A stretch of DNA of 64,000 nucleotides from Fusibacter_A sp965140735 (GCA_965140735.1 OZ223306.1:2666001-2730000); one strand, 5' to 3'; positions 35,627 through 45,498 are shown, numbered from the stretch's first letter. The notes: generated by a model not told the origin, from the letters alone. Translations and numbers: made by a program.

Positions 35627-37186
35627 TTATCTTTTAACTTGATGCATAAATTCAGTTGGCATTAAACCCGTTTGCTTTTTGAACAATCTGCTGAAATAGT
35701 TAGGATCAGAATACCCCACTTCAAAACTAATTTCTTTTACAGATTTGTGTGATGTTTTCATCAAAGATTGTGCGATGACGACTCTAATATGTGTTAAGTA
35801 TTCTATAAAATTCTGACCCGTTTCTTCTTTAAAAAGCTTGCTTAAATACTGAGGGCTTATATTTAAGGTCCTTGCAACACCATCAAGAGATAACTCTTTA
35901 TGGTATTCTTGTTCCAATACTTTTTTAGCACGTTCTACAATAAATGAACATTTTTCACTTTTCCTTTTAATGATTTGTTCTGTAATATATTTAATGCGAT
36001 TGCTCAACCACCTTTGACTATCACAAGTGGTATTCAGTGCAATCATTTCTTTTAAGTAATGATCATAGCGGATAATAGCATCTTCTTGCACCCCTTCCTC
36101 ATAGGCGACCCGATAGATTAAAACCACCAATTCCAGTAAGCGTTCCTGTTGGTTGCAAATACTTTGGAACAAGAGATCAAAACATTTTAGCGCCTTATTA
36201 AGTTGCCCTTTTTCCATGTGCTCAATCAATTGAGTTTGAGTTTTAATCAGTTGAACCTTGTCACCCTGCTCGCCATATAAATCCTCAAAATGTGTCACAC
36301 TTAGCGCATCATTACTTGTAAGAGCCTTTTGTGCCTCACCATAGGCATAGAAGAGTTCACCAATATTTTTAACTGCACTGATCCCAATCTTGCACTTTAA
36401 TCCTGTGATTTCTTGAAGTTCTTGCTGAATACATTCTCCCAAATTAGCACTCTCAAGTCTTGAATCATAGGCATTACCCGAATTTTTCTTAGCGACGAAC
36501 ACCACAATTTTATTGAGCATCATCGGTCCCACAATTGCACGACACTTGTACTTGATAACATCTCTAATCTGAGGCACATGTGCATGTAATTCTAAATCTT
36601 CGAGAAAAGAACTTTGCTCACTTTGCATGAGTTGGATAATCATCATAAAGCCTGATTCACAGGTCATTTCAAGTAAGTTAAAATAGCGCTTCATTTCTTC
36701 GATACGATCATTATTCGAAATAATCGAATAGATAAAACTGGTTTCAATATAAGGAATCATTTTCTGCAATTTTTCCATGGTTTCAAGGTCGCGTTCACTC
36801 TGTTCTTGATCTTGATTGAGTTCTACCACAATTTGATCTAATATATTATTGAGCTTGCCACGATTTATAGGCTTGAGCAAGTACTCTCTGACACCTAGTT
36901 GTACTGCCTGCTTTGCAAATTCAAACTGCTCATAAGCGGATATAATGACAAATCGTGTTTCTGGAAGATGGTGTTTAATTTCTTTAATCGCCTCTATACC
37001 ATTAATGCCTGGCATCCTAATATCCATAAAAACAATCTCTGGTTTTAGCGCTTTAGCCTTTATAATCGCCTCCCTGCCATTTGAGGCTACATCACAGATT
37101 TTCAAATTATCTCTTCGTTTCTCTACGATATATTGAATTGCCTTTTGAACAATCTGCTCATCATCAACCACTAAAATGTTATACAT
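35627..37186 (-). CDS. YesN-type response regulator (REC plus AraC-type HTH)
   Basis: A 519-residue response regulator. The receiver domain occupies residues 1-120 with phospho-acceptor Asp55 (IVFMDIRMPG) and Lys in LLKPI. A long helical middle is followed by an AraC-type double helix-turn-helix at about 415-515 (SLDGVARTLNISPQYLSKLFKEETG; SYSDPNYFSRLFKKQTG-like end). The ATG overlaps the kinase gene by 8 bp, so the two are translationally coupled. It probably activates the xylose-transport operon downstream, and possibly xylA-xylB. Confidence 0.93.
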   Translation of the reverse strand: MYNILVVDDEQIVQKAIQYIVEKRRDNLKICDVASNGREAIIKAKALKPEIVFMDIRMPGINGIEAIKEIKHHLPETRFVIISAYEQFEFAKQAVQLGVREYLLKPINRGKLNNILDQIVVELNQDQEQSERDLETMEKLQKMIPYIETSFIYSIISNNDRIEEMKRYFNLLEMTCESGFMMIIQLMQSEQSSFLEDLELHAHVPQIRDVIKYKCRAIVGPMMLNKIVVFVAKKNSGNAYDSRLESANLGECIQQELQEITGLKCKIGISAVKNIGELFYAYGEAQKALTSNDALSVTHFEDLYGEQGDKVQLIKTQTQLIEHMEKGQLNKALKCFDLLFQSICNQQERLLELVVLIYRVAYEEGVQEDAIIRYDHYLKEMIALNTTCDSQRWLSNRIKYITEQIIKRKSEKCSFIVERAKKVLEQEYHKELSLDGVARTLNISPQYLSKLFKEETGQNFIEYLTHIRVVIAQSLMKTSHKSVKEISFEVGYSDPNYFSRLFKKQTGLMPTEFMHQVKR

Positions 37187-38705
37187 CCAAACCTACCTCC
37201 CTATCTAAAACAGGTATCTTGATCGTAAAGATTGTGCCTTTATCGATGACACTTTCAATTTTAACTTCTGCTAAATCACCATAAAACAATTTGAGTCTTT
37301 GAAGAACATTGCCTGCACCAATCCCAGAAGAGTGACTTTTTTTAGGATGTTTCAACGCGGTTTGACCGCTGGAGTCCTTCGAGAGAATTCTGTTGATCTT
37401 CTCCTGAGTCATGCCACCGCCAGTATCTTCGATACTGAAAACAATAAAATCATGATCTGTCCTACTTTCAGAGTAGATCTCAATATGGACCGAACCACTA
37501 CCTTCCTTCTTTCCGATCCCATGAATAAAGGCATTTTCTACTACGGGTTGTATGATTAACGGCATGATAAAAACCTCCTGAATGGTCTTATCTACCTTTA
37601 AACTGTACTCAAGTGATTCTCCAAACCTAACTTTCATCATATTGCAATAAGCTCTAATAGTATCTACCTCTTCACTAACCTTAACCAATTCATCGAGAGG
37701 GCGAATATTATATCTGAAAATTGAAGACATATCTTCTAAAAATTCAAGTGTCCTGTCCGCATTTTCCATCATTGCAAGCTGTACGCCTGCGTTCAGCGAG
37801 TTAAAAAGAAAATGTGGGTTGATCTGAGATTGAAGTGATCTGAGTTCTGCATCGTTTAAGAGTGTTTGCATTTTAACCGTTTGAATCTCTTTTTCAAAGA
37901 GTTTGCTCTCAATTTCATTGGTATGTTTTAAATCTTCTATGGACGTTTTAATGTTTTGTCGCATTTCTTCAAAGGCAATTGCCATAATTTGAACTTCATC
38001 TTCACTTCCCACAGTGATGGGCTCGCCATCAAAATGCCCTTTTGAAATCTCATTTGCTGCATTTGAGAGTTTGATAAGAGGTTTCGTCATCTTATAAGTG
38101 ACTTGATATACAAGCGCCATGGTGAGCAAAATCATATCTATGATCATAATCAGATTAAAATTTTGAATCTTCTGACTGTTCACTGCCAGACTTTCATATA
38201 TAACAATGTTTTGATCTAGCTGTATTAATTTGAGTTCATCAATGATCTTTTGGATATTGTCATAGGTTTCACTTGCAGTATCATAGGCTTTGCGACACGC
38301 TTCAATATCTCGCCCACGTTTTTTCACAATTGCTTCTGCCGAGTATTGATTGTATTTTTCAACCATGTTGTTGACATTTTCAAGTGATAACGCCCCATGC
38401 TTCTGAGTATACTTTTGGAGCAAAGCAGTGGTAAGGTTAGCAAGTTCCTCACTACTTTCCATATAAATATTTAACGATTCCGACGATTTCGTCTCCACGT
38501 AAGCCGTCAAAGATGTCTGCGAAATCTTGAGTTCATTCTCTACATCATCAAACAGGAGTGAGAATTTAAACATATCATCAATTTCATCAAAGAGCATCCT
38601 TGAATTGTAAGAAATATAGATACTGATCATACCACTCATGAGCATCACTAATGTGAAATAGACCATCATTTTTTTTCGGATACTATCTAATTTTAGGATC
38701 TTCAT
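37179..38705 (-). CDS. LytS/YesM-type sensor histidine kinase
   Basis: A 508-residue membrane kinase. Two membrane helices (residues about 13-33 and 183-203) flank an extracytoplasmic helical domain of 150 residues. A HAMP domain follows (205-260), then the His_kinase region with LQSQINPHFLFNSLN (phospho-acceptor His298) and an ATPase domain (QPVVENAFIHG; SIEDTGGGM; SSGIGAGNVLQRL). The start overlaps the stop of the preceding binding-protein gene (ATGA). It signals to the regulator encoded next. The extracytoplasmic part lacks its own sugar-binding fold, which fits sensing through a separate binding protein. Confidence 0.93.
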   Translation of the reverse strand: MKILKLDSIRKKMMVYFTLVMLMSGMISIYISYNSRMLFDEIDDMFKFSLLFDDVENELKISQTSLTAYVETKSSESLNIYMESSEELANLTTALLQKYTQKHGALSLENVNNMVEKYNQYSAEAIVKKRGRDIEACRKAYDTASETYDNIQKIIDELKLIQLDQNIVIYESLAVNSQKIQNFNLIMIIDMILLTMALVYQVTYKMTKPLIKLSNAANEISKGHFDGEPITVGSEDEVQIMAIAFEEMRQNIKTSIEDLKHTNEIESKLFEKEIQTVKMQTLLNDAELRSLQSQINPHFLFNSLNAGVQLAMMENADRTLEFLEDMSSIFRYNIRPLDELVKVSEEVDTIRAYCNMMKVRFGESLEYSLKVDKTIQEVFIMPLIIQPVVENAFIHGIGKKEGSGSVHIEIYSESRTDHDFIVFSIEDTGGGMTQEKINRILSKDSSGQTALKHPKKSHSSGIGAGNVLQRLKLFYGDLAEVKIESVIDKGTIFTIKIPVLDREVGLDV

Positions 38706-39721
38706 TTAATTGCCTCTATTTCCATATAAGTTTCTAAATTTGACTTAGTGATGACTTCTACTTGCAAATCGACATAAGCCTCTTGTTCACCATTTTTATG
38801 CGTTTCATCTAAGATTTTCATTAAAGATTTCAATGCCATATTGCCCATTTTTTCAGGATTTCGATACAAGGTGCCATAGATGATGCCTTTATCAATATAA
38901 TCTGCTATTTCTTGAGTTAAACCTGTTCCAATCACATTGACACGGCCGACTTTATTCAAGTCAATAACCACTTGTGTTACTCCGACGGTATCTACTTCGT
39001 TGGTACAGACAATGCCCGAGATTTCTTTTTCTCCCGAAAACATTTCTGAGGCAATCCCCTCTGCACTTAGTAGCGTAGGTTCTGATTTTTTAACAATCAC
39101 TTGACTGGACTTGTGTAAGTTTTCGAAGACATCCATAAAGCCCAGCATCTGAAGTTTACTGGTAGTATCTTCACTTGAACCGGCTGTTGCTTGAGTAATA
39201 AAGACCACTTTGCCGAATTTAGGTTCTGATTCTTGATAGACGGTTGCCGCTTTGATCCCCATATCAAATGGATTAATGCCAATAAAAACATCTCTTTCGG
39301 CTGTTTGCTCATCTGAATAAACCAGTACAAGCGGTATATTAGAATGCTTAACGTTCTTTAAAGCCTCAATAAAATTGGTTTCATTTATGCCCTGTGTGAT
39401 GATGCCATCGACATCCGCAGTTACGAGCAACTTGATCATCTCAGTGCCTTCTTCAACTGTTTTGACATAAAAAAATTCTATTTCAACATGATTTGACTCA
39501 GCCTCATTTTGTATACCAGCTTGAAGTTTTTCGAGAAACTGCGTCTCATTTCCAATTAAAACTGCTGCAAAATGCATGTTACTCCCCATAGAAAGTTCTA
39601 TTTTATTTTTGCTTTGATTAATGGTACTCGAATAAAAAAAAGATAATAAGAAAGTAATTACAAAAATGACACTGGTCACAAAGATAATACTTTTTAATAG
39701 CATTTGATTTTTTAATTGCAT
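38702..39721 (-). CDS. Membrane-anchored LacI-type sugar-binding protein, sensor component
   Basis: A 339-residue protein starting at ATG 39721 behind AAGGAGG. One N-terminal helix (about residues 10-32) anchors a periplasmic-binding-type domain outside the cell. There is no lipobox. The binding domain is of the LacI/ribose-binding type (DVDGIITQGINETNF, VGVTQVVIDLN, GTLYRNPEKMGNMALKSL) and only distantly related to the XylF-type proteins here. Being first in the operon with kinase and response regulator, it is a strong candidate for the kinase's ligand-sensing partner. The operon therefore has two candidate sensors. Confidence 0.88.
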   Translation of the reverse strand: MQLKNQMLLKSIIFVTSVIFVITFLLSFFYSSTINQSKNKIELSMGSNMHFAAVLIGNETQFLEKLQAGIQNEAESNHVEIEFFYVKTVEEGTEMIKLLVTADVDGIITQGINETNFIEALKNVKHSNIPLVLVYSDEQTAERDVFIGINPFDMGIKAATVYQESEPKFGKVVFITQATAGSSEDTTSKLQMLGFMDVFENLHKSSQVIVKKSEPTLLSAEGIASEMFSGEKEISGIVCTNEVDTVGVTQVVIDLNKVGRVNVIGTGLTQEIADYIDKGIIYGTLYRNPEKMGNMALKSLMKILDETHKNGEQEAYVDLQVEVITKSNLETYMEIEAIK

Positions 39722-39991
39722 AGAACCTCCTTGCGATGCCATTATTCTATATTTATTATATACGACTGCTCATAGCATCAGAATAGCATTTTATTAAGAT
39801 TAATAATCTCTAGTTTCTCATTTTAGTCCTCATTATAACACATCACTCGGTAACTCATATGCACTCATCATTGCAAATATTGCCGCTTTAAAACAAACAA
39901 CCACCACGCCATCTAAAAAACATGCTAAAATAGACATGAGGACAGCAAAACGACTCGACATGTGCAGCCTATTTTTATGTGAGGTGATTTT

Positions 39992-40903
39992 ATGGAATTT
40001 GAAAATATCGAACATCGTAAAGGATTGCCTTACAGGCTCTTTTTAGTGAGTATTGGGCACCGTTCGCATCATTTTCATTCAGACTTAGAAATTATATATG
40101 TGCTCAAAGGTGTCATAAGACTACACCTTGGCCAATCTTCTCATGAGGTCAAGCAAGGTGAGCTTTGTCTTATTAACCCTTATGAAATACACAGTATCAC
40201 CGATTTATCCATAGATCAAAATATACTTTTAATCATACAGCTGACCCCTTCAGCCATCACTCTAAAACAAAATCTTTTATCTAAACTTCAATTTCATAAC
40301 GTCATAATTGACCATCTTAAAATTGAACTTCGCAATCTTATGTTCAAAATGTATTTAGAAAGTTTTAATGAACAAATTTATTCAGATTATCTTTTAAATG
40401 CCTACATACTTGAATTTGTAGCTTCTCTACTAAAGGCGATTCCTTATGAAATTTTAGAATCTACCCGCCTTTCCTCACGAACAGATGCTTATAAACGTCT
40501 AAAATACGTGATTAATTACGTAGAATCACGTTTTAACGAAAAAATAACTTTAGCTCAACTGGCTTTAGAACTTCACATTAGCAAATACCATTTGTCTCAT
40601 TTTATCAAGCAGCATATGGGGATTAGTTTTCAAGACTATCTCAATTCTGTAAGATTGACACATGCTATTCATTTGCTTTTTAGTACTGATATGAGCATAT
40701 TAGACATTACCTTAGCTTCCGGTTTTTCAGATCCCAAATACTTAAATGCTCTTATTCGAAACCGTTATGGGTATACCGCTAAGACACTCCGTTTAGAGTC
40801 TCACAAACTTATTTTCTCCATTCCAAATGCACCTGTAGGGTCCATCCATCTGCCTTTTGATCAAGAAGCTGCTTTTAATGAAATATCCGCAACATTGTCA
40901 TGA
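39992..40903 (+). CDS. AraC-family transcriptional regulator
   Basis: A 303-residue regulator with an N-terminal cupin sugar-sensing domain (residues about 25-95, with HHFHSDLEIIYVLKG) and a C-terminal AraC double helix-turn-helix (residues about 180-275; ITLAQLALELHISKYHLSHFIKQHMG, split over two helices). GAGGTGA precedes the ATG. It is divergent from the sensor operon (270-bp shared region) and directly upstream of xylA, so it probably activates xylA-xylB in response to xylose. Confidence 0.9.
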   Translation: MEFENIEHRKGLPYRLFLVSIGHRSHHFHSDLEIIYVLKGVIRLHLGQSSHEVKQGELCLINPYEIHSITDLSIDQNILLIIQLTPSAITLKQNLLSKLQFHNVIIDHLKIELRNLMFKMYLESFNEQIYSDYLLNAYILEFVASLLKAIPYEILESTRLSSRTDAYKRLKYVINYVESRFNEKITLAQLALELHISKYHLSHFIKQHMGISFQDYLNSVRLTHAIHLLFSTDMSILDITLASGFSDPKYLNALIRNRYGYTAKTLRLESHKLIFSIPNAPVGSIHLPFDQEAAFNEISATLS

Positions 40904-40945
40904 AAATGCCACAAGATTGTTACCGATAAAAAATATGCTACCTCG

Positions 40946-40951
40946 TATAAT
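40946..40951 (+). promoter_or_regulatory. Possible xylA -10 box without a matching -35
   Basis: TATAAT lies 34 bp before the xylA ATG. The hexamer 17 bp upstream (CCGATA) is unlike TTGACA, which would fit activator-dependent transcription, for example by the AraC regulator encoded upstream. Confidence 0.45.
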
Positions 40952-40984
40952 TAAAGTATCAAATGATTAATAGGAGGTTTTTTT

Positions 40985-42298
40985 ATGTCATATTTTAATT
41001 CTATCGGTAAGATTCCTTTTGAAGGGCGCAACTCTAAAAATCCACTTGCATTTAAATACTACGATGCAGAACAAATCGTGGCAGGCAAACCCATGAAAGA
41101 ACATCTTAGATTTGCTTTAAGTTACTGGCATACACTCACTGGTGCAGGTGTAGATATGTTTGGTCAAGGCACATTTGAACGTCCTTGGGATCAACTGGAA
41201 GGCCTTGAGCTTTCAAAAGCAAGAGCAAGTGCTGCCTTTGAACTCATGAGCAAACTCGGCATTGAGTATTTCTGTTTCCATGACCTCGATATTGCACCAG
41301 AAGGCAATTCATTAGAAGAAAAATTCGCAAATTTAGATATTATTGTAGACCACATTGAAGCACTCATGAAAGAAACCGGTATCAAACTTTTATGGGGCAC
41401 AACAAACGCATTCTCTAATCCAAGATTTGTGCACGGTGCTGCAACTTCTTGTAATGCCGATATTTTCGCATTTGCAGCAGCTCAAGTCAAAAAAGCGATG
41501 GACATCACCATGAGACTCGGTGGCGAAAACTATGTATTCTGGGGTGGTCGTGAAGGCTATGAATCTCTTTTGAATACAGATATGGCACTTGAAAATGACA
41601 ACTATGCGCGTTTCCTCAAAATGGCTGTTGACTATAAAAAGAAAATTGGCTTCACAGGACAACTTCTTATTGAGCCAAAACCTAAAGAACCTACAAAACA
41701 TCAATACGATTTCGATACAGCTACTGTACTTGGATTCCTTAGAAAATATAACTTACAAGATGATTTCAAACTCAACATCGAAGCGAATCATGCAACTCTA
41801 GCAGGTCATACTTTTGAACACGAACTCAACCTTTGCCGTATTAACGGTGTCCTCGGTAGTATCGACGCCAATCAAGGTGATGATCATTTAGGATGGGATA
41901 CAGATCAATTCCCAACTAATATTTATAGTGCCTCTTACTGTATGATTGAAGTCCTTAAAAATGGCGGTATCGCACCAGGTGGCTTAAACTTTGATGCTAA
42001 ACTCAGAAGAAGTTCTTTTGAACTTGATGATTTATTCCTCGGCTATATCGTGGGCATGGATACTTTTGCTAAAGGACTCTTAATAGCGAACAAACTCATC
42101 ACTGAAGGTACGCTGGAAGAATTTGTTGCGAAACGCTATTCAAGCTACAATACTGGAATTGGTCAAAAAATCGTTGAAGGCACAGTAGGCTTTGATGATC
42201 TTACTGAATATGCACTCAACAATAAAAATCTTAAAAATGAATCTGCTAAACAAGAATGGCTTGAATCTGTCGTAAACGATGCTATTTTCAATGCATAA
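40985..42298 (+). CDS. xylA: Xylose isomerase
   Basis: A 437-residue metal-dependent enzyme converting D-xylose to D-xylulose in the cytoplasm. It has the catalytic histidine in FCFHDLDIAPEG, the conserved WGGREGYE segment, EPKPKEPTKHQYD with its metal ligands, and GSIDANQGD. The length is that of class II (about 440 residues) enzymes typical of Firmicutes. AGGAGG lies before the ATG. It is followed 39 bp later by xylB. Confidence 0.98.
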   Translation: MSYFNSIGKIPFEGRNSKNPLAFKYYDAEQIVAGKPMKEHLRFALSYWHTLTGAGVDMFGQGTFERPWDQLEGLELSKARASAAFELMSKLGIEYFCFHDLDIAPEGNSLEEKFANLDIIVDHIEALMKETGIKLLWGTTNAFSNPRFVHGAATSCNADIFAFAAAQVKKAMDITMRLGGENYVFWGGREGYESLLNTDMALENDNYARFLKMAVDYKKKIGFTGQLLIEPKPKEPTKHQYDFDTATVLGFLRKYNLQDDFKLNIEANHATLAGHTFEHELNLCRINGVLGSIDANQGDDHLGWDTDQFPTNIYSASYCMIEVLKNGGIAPGGLNFDAKLRRSSFELDDLFLGYIVGMDTFAKGLLIANKLITEGTLEEFVAKRYSSYNTGIGQKIVEGTVGFDDLTEYALNNKNLKNESAKQEWLESVVNDAIFNA

Positions 42299-42337
42299 AA
42301 TGCATACTCCTCATAAAATGTACAAAAAGGAGGCACT

Positions 42338-43816
42338 ATGATCTTTTTAGGTATCGATCTGGGTACATCCTCAGTTAAAGTGATTGCAGTCAATGAAAGT
42401 GGTCATCTTTTGGGAGAAGGCTCAGCTGAATATCCAATTGCCTATCCGAAACCGGGATGGGCTGAACAAAACCCTGAAGATTGGTGGCAAGGCACTCTCA
42501 AAGCCGTTCATAAATTACTTCAAAATCAATCCGTTAAATCCGAAGATATCACCAGTATCGGATTTAGCGGTCAAATGCACGGTCTTGTGGCACTTGATAA
42601 AGCTAATCAGGTCTTAACCCCTGCACTTTTATGGTGTGACCAGAGAACTCAAGTCGAATGTGATGAAATCACAGCTCATTTTGGCTTATCTGGCCTTGCA
42701 GAAACGGTTTCAAACCAAGCACTTACAGGTTTTACAGCCCCTAAATTGCTATGGCTCAAAAAGCATCAACCCGAAATTTTTAATCAAATTAAACACATCT
42801 TACTTCCTAAAGACTATATTCGATTTAAGCTAACTGGGAAGTATGCAACAGATTATTCAGATGCTTCGGGTATGTTACTTTTAGATGTTCAAAATAAAAC
42901 ATGGTCAAAACCACTCTGTGACTTCATCGGCATTACTTCAGAGATGCTGCCTGAACTCTATGAATCCTACGAGATTACTGGAAAAGTCACAGATGAAGCT
43001 CTAAAATTATTAGGATTACCTAATTTCTCAGGTGAAATCAGTGTCGTTGGTGGCGCTGGGGACCAAGCAGCTGGTGCTGTGGGCACCGGTACAGTTAAAG
43101 AGGGCATCGTCTCTGTGACGCTTGGCACTTCTGGTGTGGTATTTGCCGCTCATAACCAGTTTGCCATGGATGACCAATTGAGACTTCACGCATTTTGTCA
43201 CGCCAATGGACGTTATCATTCCATGGGTGTTATGCTCTCAGCTGCTAATTGTCTTAAGTGGTGGACAGATACTGTTAATGCGGATGTTCCCTTTGAAACG
43301 TTACTTGCTGAAGCAGAGGCTGTTCCAACGTCTGATCAGCACGTCCTTTTCTTGCCATATCTAACCGGCGAGAGAACACCTTACGCAAATCCAGATGCTC
43401 GAGGTACTTTTATCGGTATGACGCCAACCACAACTCGTGGTCATTTCACTCGTGCAATCCTAGAAGGTGTTGCCTTTGGATTGAAAGATTCACTTGAAAT
43501 CTTGAGAGAGATTCAAGTGCCTATGGATGAGATCAGAGTGATTGGTGGCGGTTCAAAAAGTGACTTCTGGCTCAAAATTATTGCAACAATTTTCAACTTG
43601 TCTGTACGCAGAATTAATACAGATCAAGGTGGTGCACTTGGAGCAGCTATTTTAGCAGCTGTTGGTGTAGGTGCATTTAAGAGTGTTGAGGTGGCTTGCG
43701 ATAAAATCGTAAAACCACTTGATGCGATCACCCCTGAGCTCACAGAAGTTGATTTTTATCATGATCTATACAAGCGTTATCAAGGCCTTTATAAGGCACT
43801 CGAACCTTGGTTTTAA
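42338..43816 (+). CDS. xylB: Xylulokinase
   Basis: A 492-residue FGGY-family kinase that phosphorylates D-xylulose with ATP to xylulose-5-phosphate. The N-terminal phosphate loop GIDLGTSSVK, the sugar-binding MHGLVALD, the catalytic-base region GGAGDQAAGAVG and the adenosine motif GGGSKSDFW are all in place. AAGGAGG precedes the ATG. It ends the xylA-xylB unit, with a terminator at 43877. Confidence 0.97.
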   Translation: MIFLGIDLGTSSVKVIAVNESGHLLGEGSAEYPIAYPKPGWAEQNPEDWWQGTLKAVHKLLQNQSVKSEDITSIGFSGQMHGLVALDKANQVLTPALLWCDQRTQVECDEITAHFGLSGLAETVSNQALTGFTAPKLLWLKKHQPEIFNQIKHILLPKDYIRFKLTGKYATDYSDASGMLLLDVQNKTWSKPLCDFIGITSEMLPELYESYEITGKVTDEALKLLGLPNFSGEISVVGGAGDQAAGAVGTGTVKEGIVSVTLGTSGVVFAAHNQFAMDDQLRLHAFCHANGRYHSMGVMLSAANCLKWWTDTVNADVPFETLLAEAEAVPTSDQHVLFLPYLTGERTPYANPDARGTFIGMTPTTTRGHFTRAILEGVAFGLKDSLEILREIQVPMDEIRVIGGGSKSDFWLKIIATIFNLSVRRINTDQGGALGAAILAAVGVGAFKSVEVACDKIVKPLDAITPELTEVDFYHDLYKRYQGLYKALEPWF

Positions 43817-43876
43817 TCGATGTAATTAATCCCCCCTTAGGTGTTTACATCTTAAAATATAGAATTGTATTGCTCC

Positions 43877-43925
43877 AAAAGAAGCCCTGTAAAATGATTT
43901 TCAGATCATTTAACAGGGCTTCTTT
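43877..43925. terminator. Bidirectional terminator between xylB and thiT
   Basis: AAAAGAAGCCCTGT pairs with ACAGGGCTTCTTTT around an inner AAATGAT / ATCATTT stem. It serves both convergent genes. Confidence 0.85.
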
Positions 43926-43936
43926 TCCATCTCTGA

Positions 43937-44467
43937 TTATAGTTTATTAAGTTGCTTGTAGAGCAGTGCAAATACAATCATTGAAATGATCATTTCTGGT
44001 ACGAGGTATGCTGCGTTGTATTCTATCGAATAGAGCACTGGCGACTTCCCTTCTGGTGCATACATCGCAAAGAAGATGATGCCCGACAGAAAGTGTGCCA
44101 CAAATCTACCTGAAATGGCTACTGCCACACCTATAAAGATCCTTTTCAGGTCTTCTGTCTTATGTGCTACAAACCCCATAATCCCTAGTACACCAAATGC
44201 AATTGGATAGTCTAGCAAAATTGAAATAGGATGTGCTGCATAGGGCCCTATCATGAACTGGATAATACCATAAGCAACTCCTGCCAAAATACCTTGTGCG
44301 CCACCCCATCTGTAAGCATAGATTAGAATTGGCACCATACTACCTGCCGTTACAGAACCACCATAAGGCATGTCTAAAACTTTGATGAAGCTCAAAACAG
44401 TGGCAACGGCAATCATCATCGCCCCTTCTACGAGCATTTTTACTTTAACACTTGAATTTCTTTCCAT
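43937..44467 (-). CDS. thiT: Thiamine-specific ECF transporter substrate subunit ThiT
   Basis: A 176-residue membrane protein with six helices. The pattern of ThiT/YuaJ is clear: PYGGSVTAGSMVPILIYAYRWG, then ILAGVAYGIIQF and the C-terminal EYNAAYLVPEM segment that lines the thiamine site. It works with a shared energising module (EcfA/A'/T) encoded elsewhere. A TPP riboswitch and terminator precede it, so thiamine pyrophosphate should shut off expression. Confidence 0.95.
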   Translation of the reverse strand: MERNSSVKVKMLVEGAMMIAVATVLSFIKVLDMPYGGSVTAGSMVPILIYAYRWGGAQGILAGVAYGIIQFMIGPYAAHPISILLDYPIAFGVLGIMGFVAHKTEDLKRIFIGVAVAISGRFVAHFLSGIIFFAMYAPEGKSPVLYSIEYNAAYLVPEMIISMIVFALLYKQLNKL

Positions 44468-44507
44468 AATACGACCTCCATTTTCGACTCAAAATGGTGG
44501 AATAAAA

Positions 44508-44548
44508 CAAAGAATAAAAAAGACCATACACGGATATGTGTATGGTCT
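44508..44548 (-). terminator. Attenuator of the TPP riboswitch
   Basis: On the minus strand AGACCATACACATA / TGTGTATGGTCT forms a strong hairpin followed by six T residues, between the aptamer and thiT. Confidence 0.85.
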
Positions 44549-44562
44549 AAAACTCGTTCTTC

Positions 44563-44650
44563 CACACTTTCCTCCGCTAGTTTTATCTAGTTCAGGTTCA
44601 AAGGGTTACGTATTAAACAACGCTCTCAGCCAAAGGCACCCCTAGGTGAA
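44563..44650 (-). ncRNA. TPP riboswitch (THI element)
   Basis: The minus strand shows the core THI-box motifs in order: GGGGTGCC, GGCTGAGAG, ACCCTTTGAACCTGAAC and CTAGATAAAACTAGCGGAGG. It leads directly into the attenuator and thiT. Confidence 0.95.
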
Positions 44651-44675
44651 TCATATATTTTATTTTTACTAGCAC

Positions 44676-44704
44676 ATTGTAACATAAAATGATGAAAGAT
44701 TCAA
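44676..44704 (-). promoter_or_regulatory. Predicted promoter of thiT
   Basis: On the minus strand a TTGAAT -35 (44699-44704) and TACAAT -10 (44676-44681) are 17 bp apart, about 26 bp before the riboswitch. Confidence 0.65.
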
Positions 44705-44804
44705 ATTATATTAGCCAAATGATATAATGTTAAATAAAGTACACATTGAGTTTTAAATCTATTACACGCCATTTTTCATTAATAGATAGCTTAGGAGGCA
44801 TCAC

Positions 44805-45365
44805 ATGAACTACACTGTAGAATATAAAACCGCTAAAATAACGATTTCAGAACTGTTTGAACATTTGCAACCTGATAAACCAGAGGGCTACTGTAGTAAT
44901 TGCGAGAAAAAGGGCAAATTTTGGTCATGTCCACCCTTTGATTTTAATGCACGTGACCTTTTAAGTGCCTACAATCATGTACTCATCATTGGTGGTAAGG
45001 TTAGAGCTAACGAAGGCTATGACTTAGTTGAATCTTATTATGCCTCACGAAAAGTCATAGGGGATCGGTTAATCCAATTGGCTCATGATGAAAGATATGA
45101 AGTGCTTATCGCTGGCAACTGTTACCTCTGCTCACCTTGCCAAAAGGAACTCGGCAATGAATGTATCAATAAACGTGACATGAAATACTCTCTGGAATCC
45201 CTTGGCTTTTTAGTGAGTTCATTGACCCGAAAAGTACTCAACGAGGAACCCCAGTGGCATAAAAGTGGTAAAAAGCCAACCCATCTTCTCAACGTCAGTG
45301 CTGTTCTTGTAAAAGAGGCTTCTCATTTGGAAGGCGTTGAAAAAAAGCTTTCCATTGACATTTAA
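44805..45365 (+). CDS. DUF2284 cysteine-rich predicted metal-binding protein
   Basis: A 186-residue protein with cysteine clusters CSNCEKKGKFWSCPPF (residues about 30-45) and CYLCSPCQ with a further cysteine in NECINK (about 105-125). This is the pattern of DUF2284, a predicted metal- or Fe-S-binding family of unknown role found mainly in anaerobes. TTAGGAGG precedes the ATG. It is a single-gene unit with a terminator at 45378. No link to its neighbours is evident. Confidence 0.85.
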   Translation: MNYTVEYKTAKITISELFEHLQPDKPEGYCSNCEKKGKFWSCPPFDFNARDLLSAYNHVLIIGGKVRANEGYDLVESYYASRKVIGDRLIQLAHDERYEVLIAGNCYLCSPCQKELGNECINKRDMKYSLESLGFLVSSLTRKVLNEEPQWHKSGKKPTHLLNVSAVLVKEASHLEGVEKKLSIDI

Positions 45366-45377
45366 ATTTTAAATAAA

Positions 45378-45428
45378 AAACAAAAGTTTAACCTAATGAA
45401 CCCTCTCAGATTAAACTTTTGTTTTTTT
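45378..45428. terminator. Terminator after the DUF2284 gene
   Basis: AAACAAAAGTTTAA pairs with TTAAACTTTTGTTT, followed by a T run on the plus strand and a matching A run on the other side; it may also serve araD. Confidence 0.8.
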
Positions 45429-45498
45429 TAATGCTATTTTTTAAAAGATCGTTTTATGATCTCTTTCCTAAAAGATCCTTTTGGATAGCTTTTTCAAT

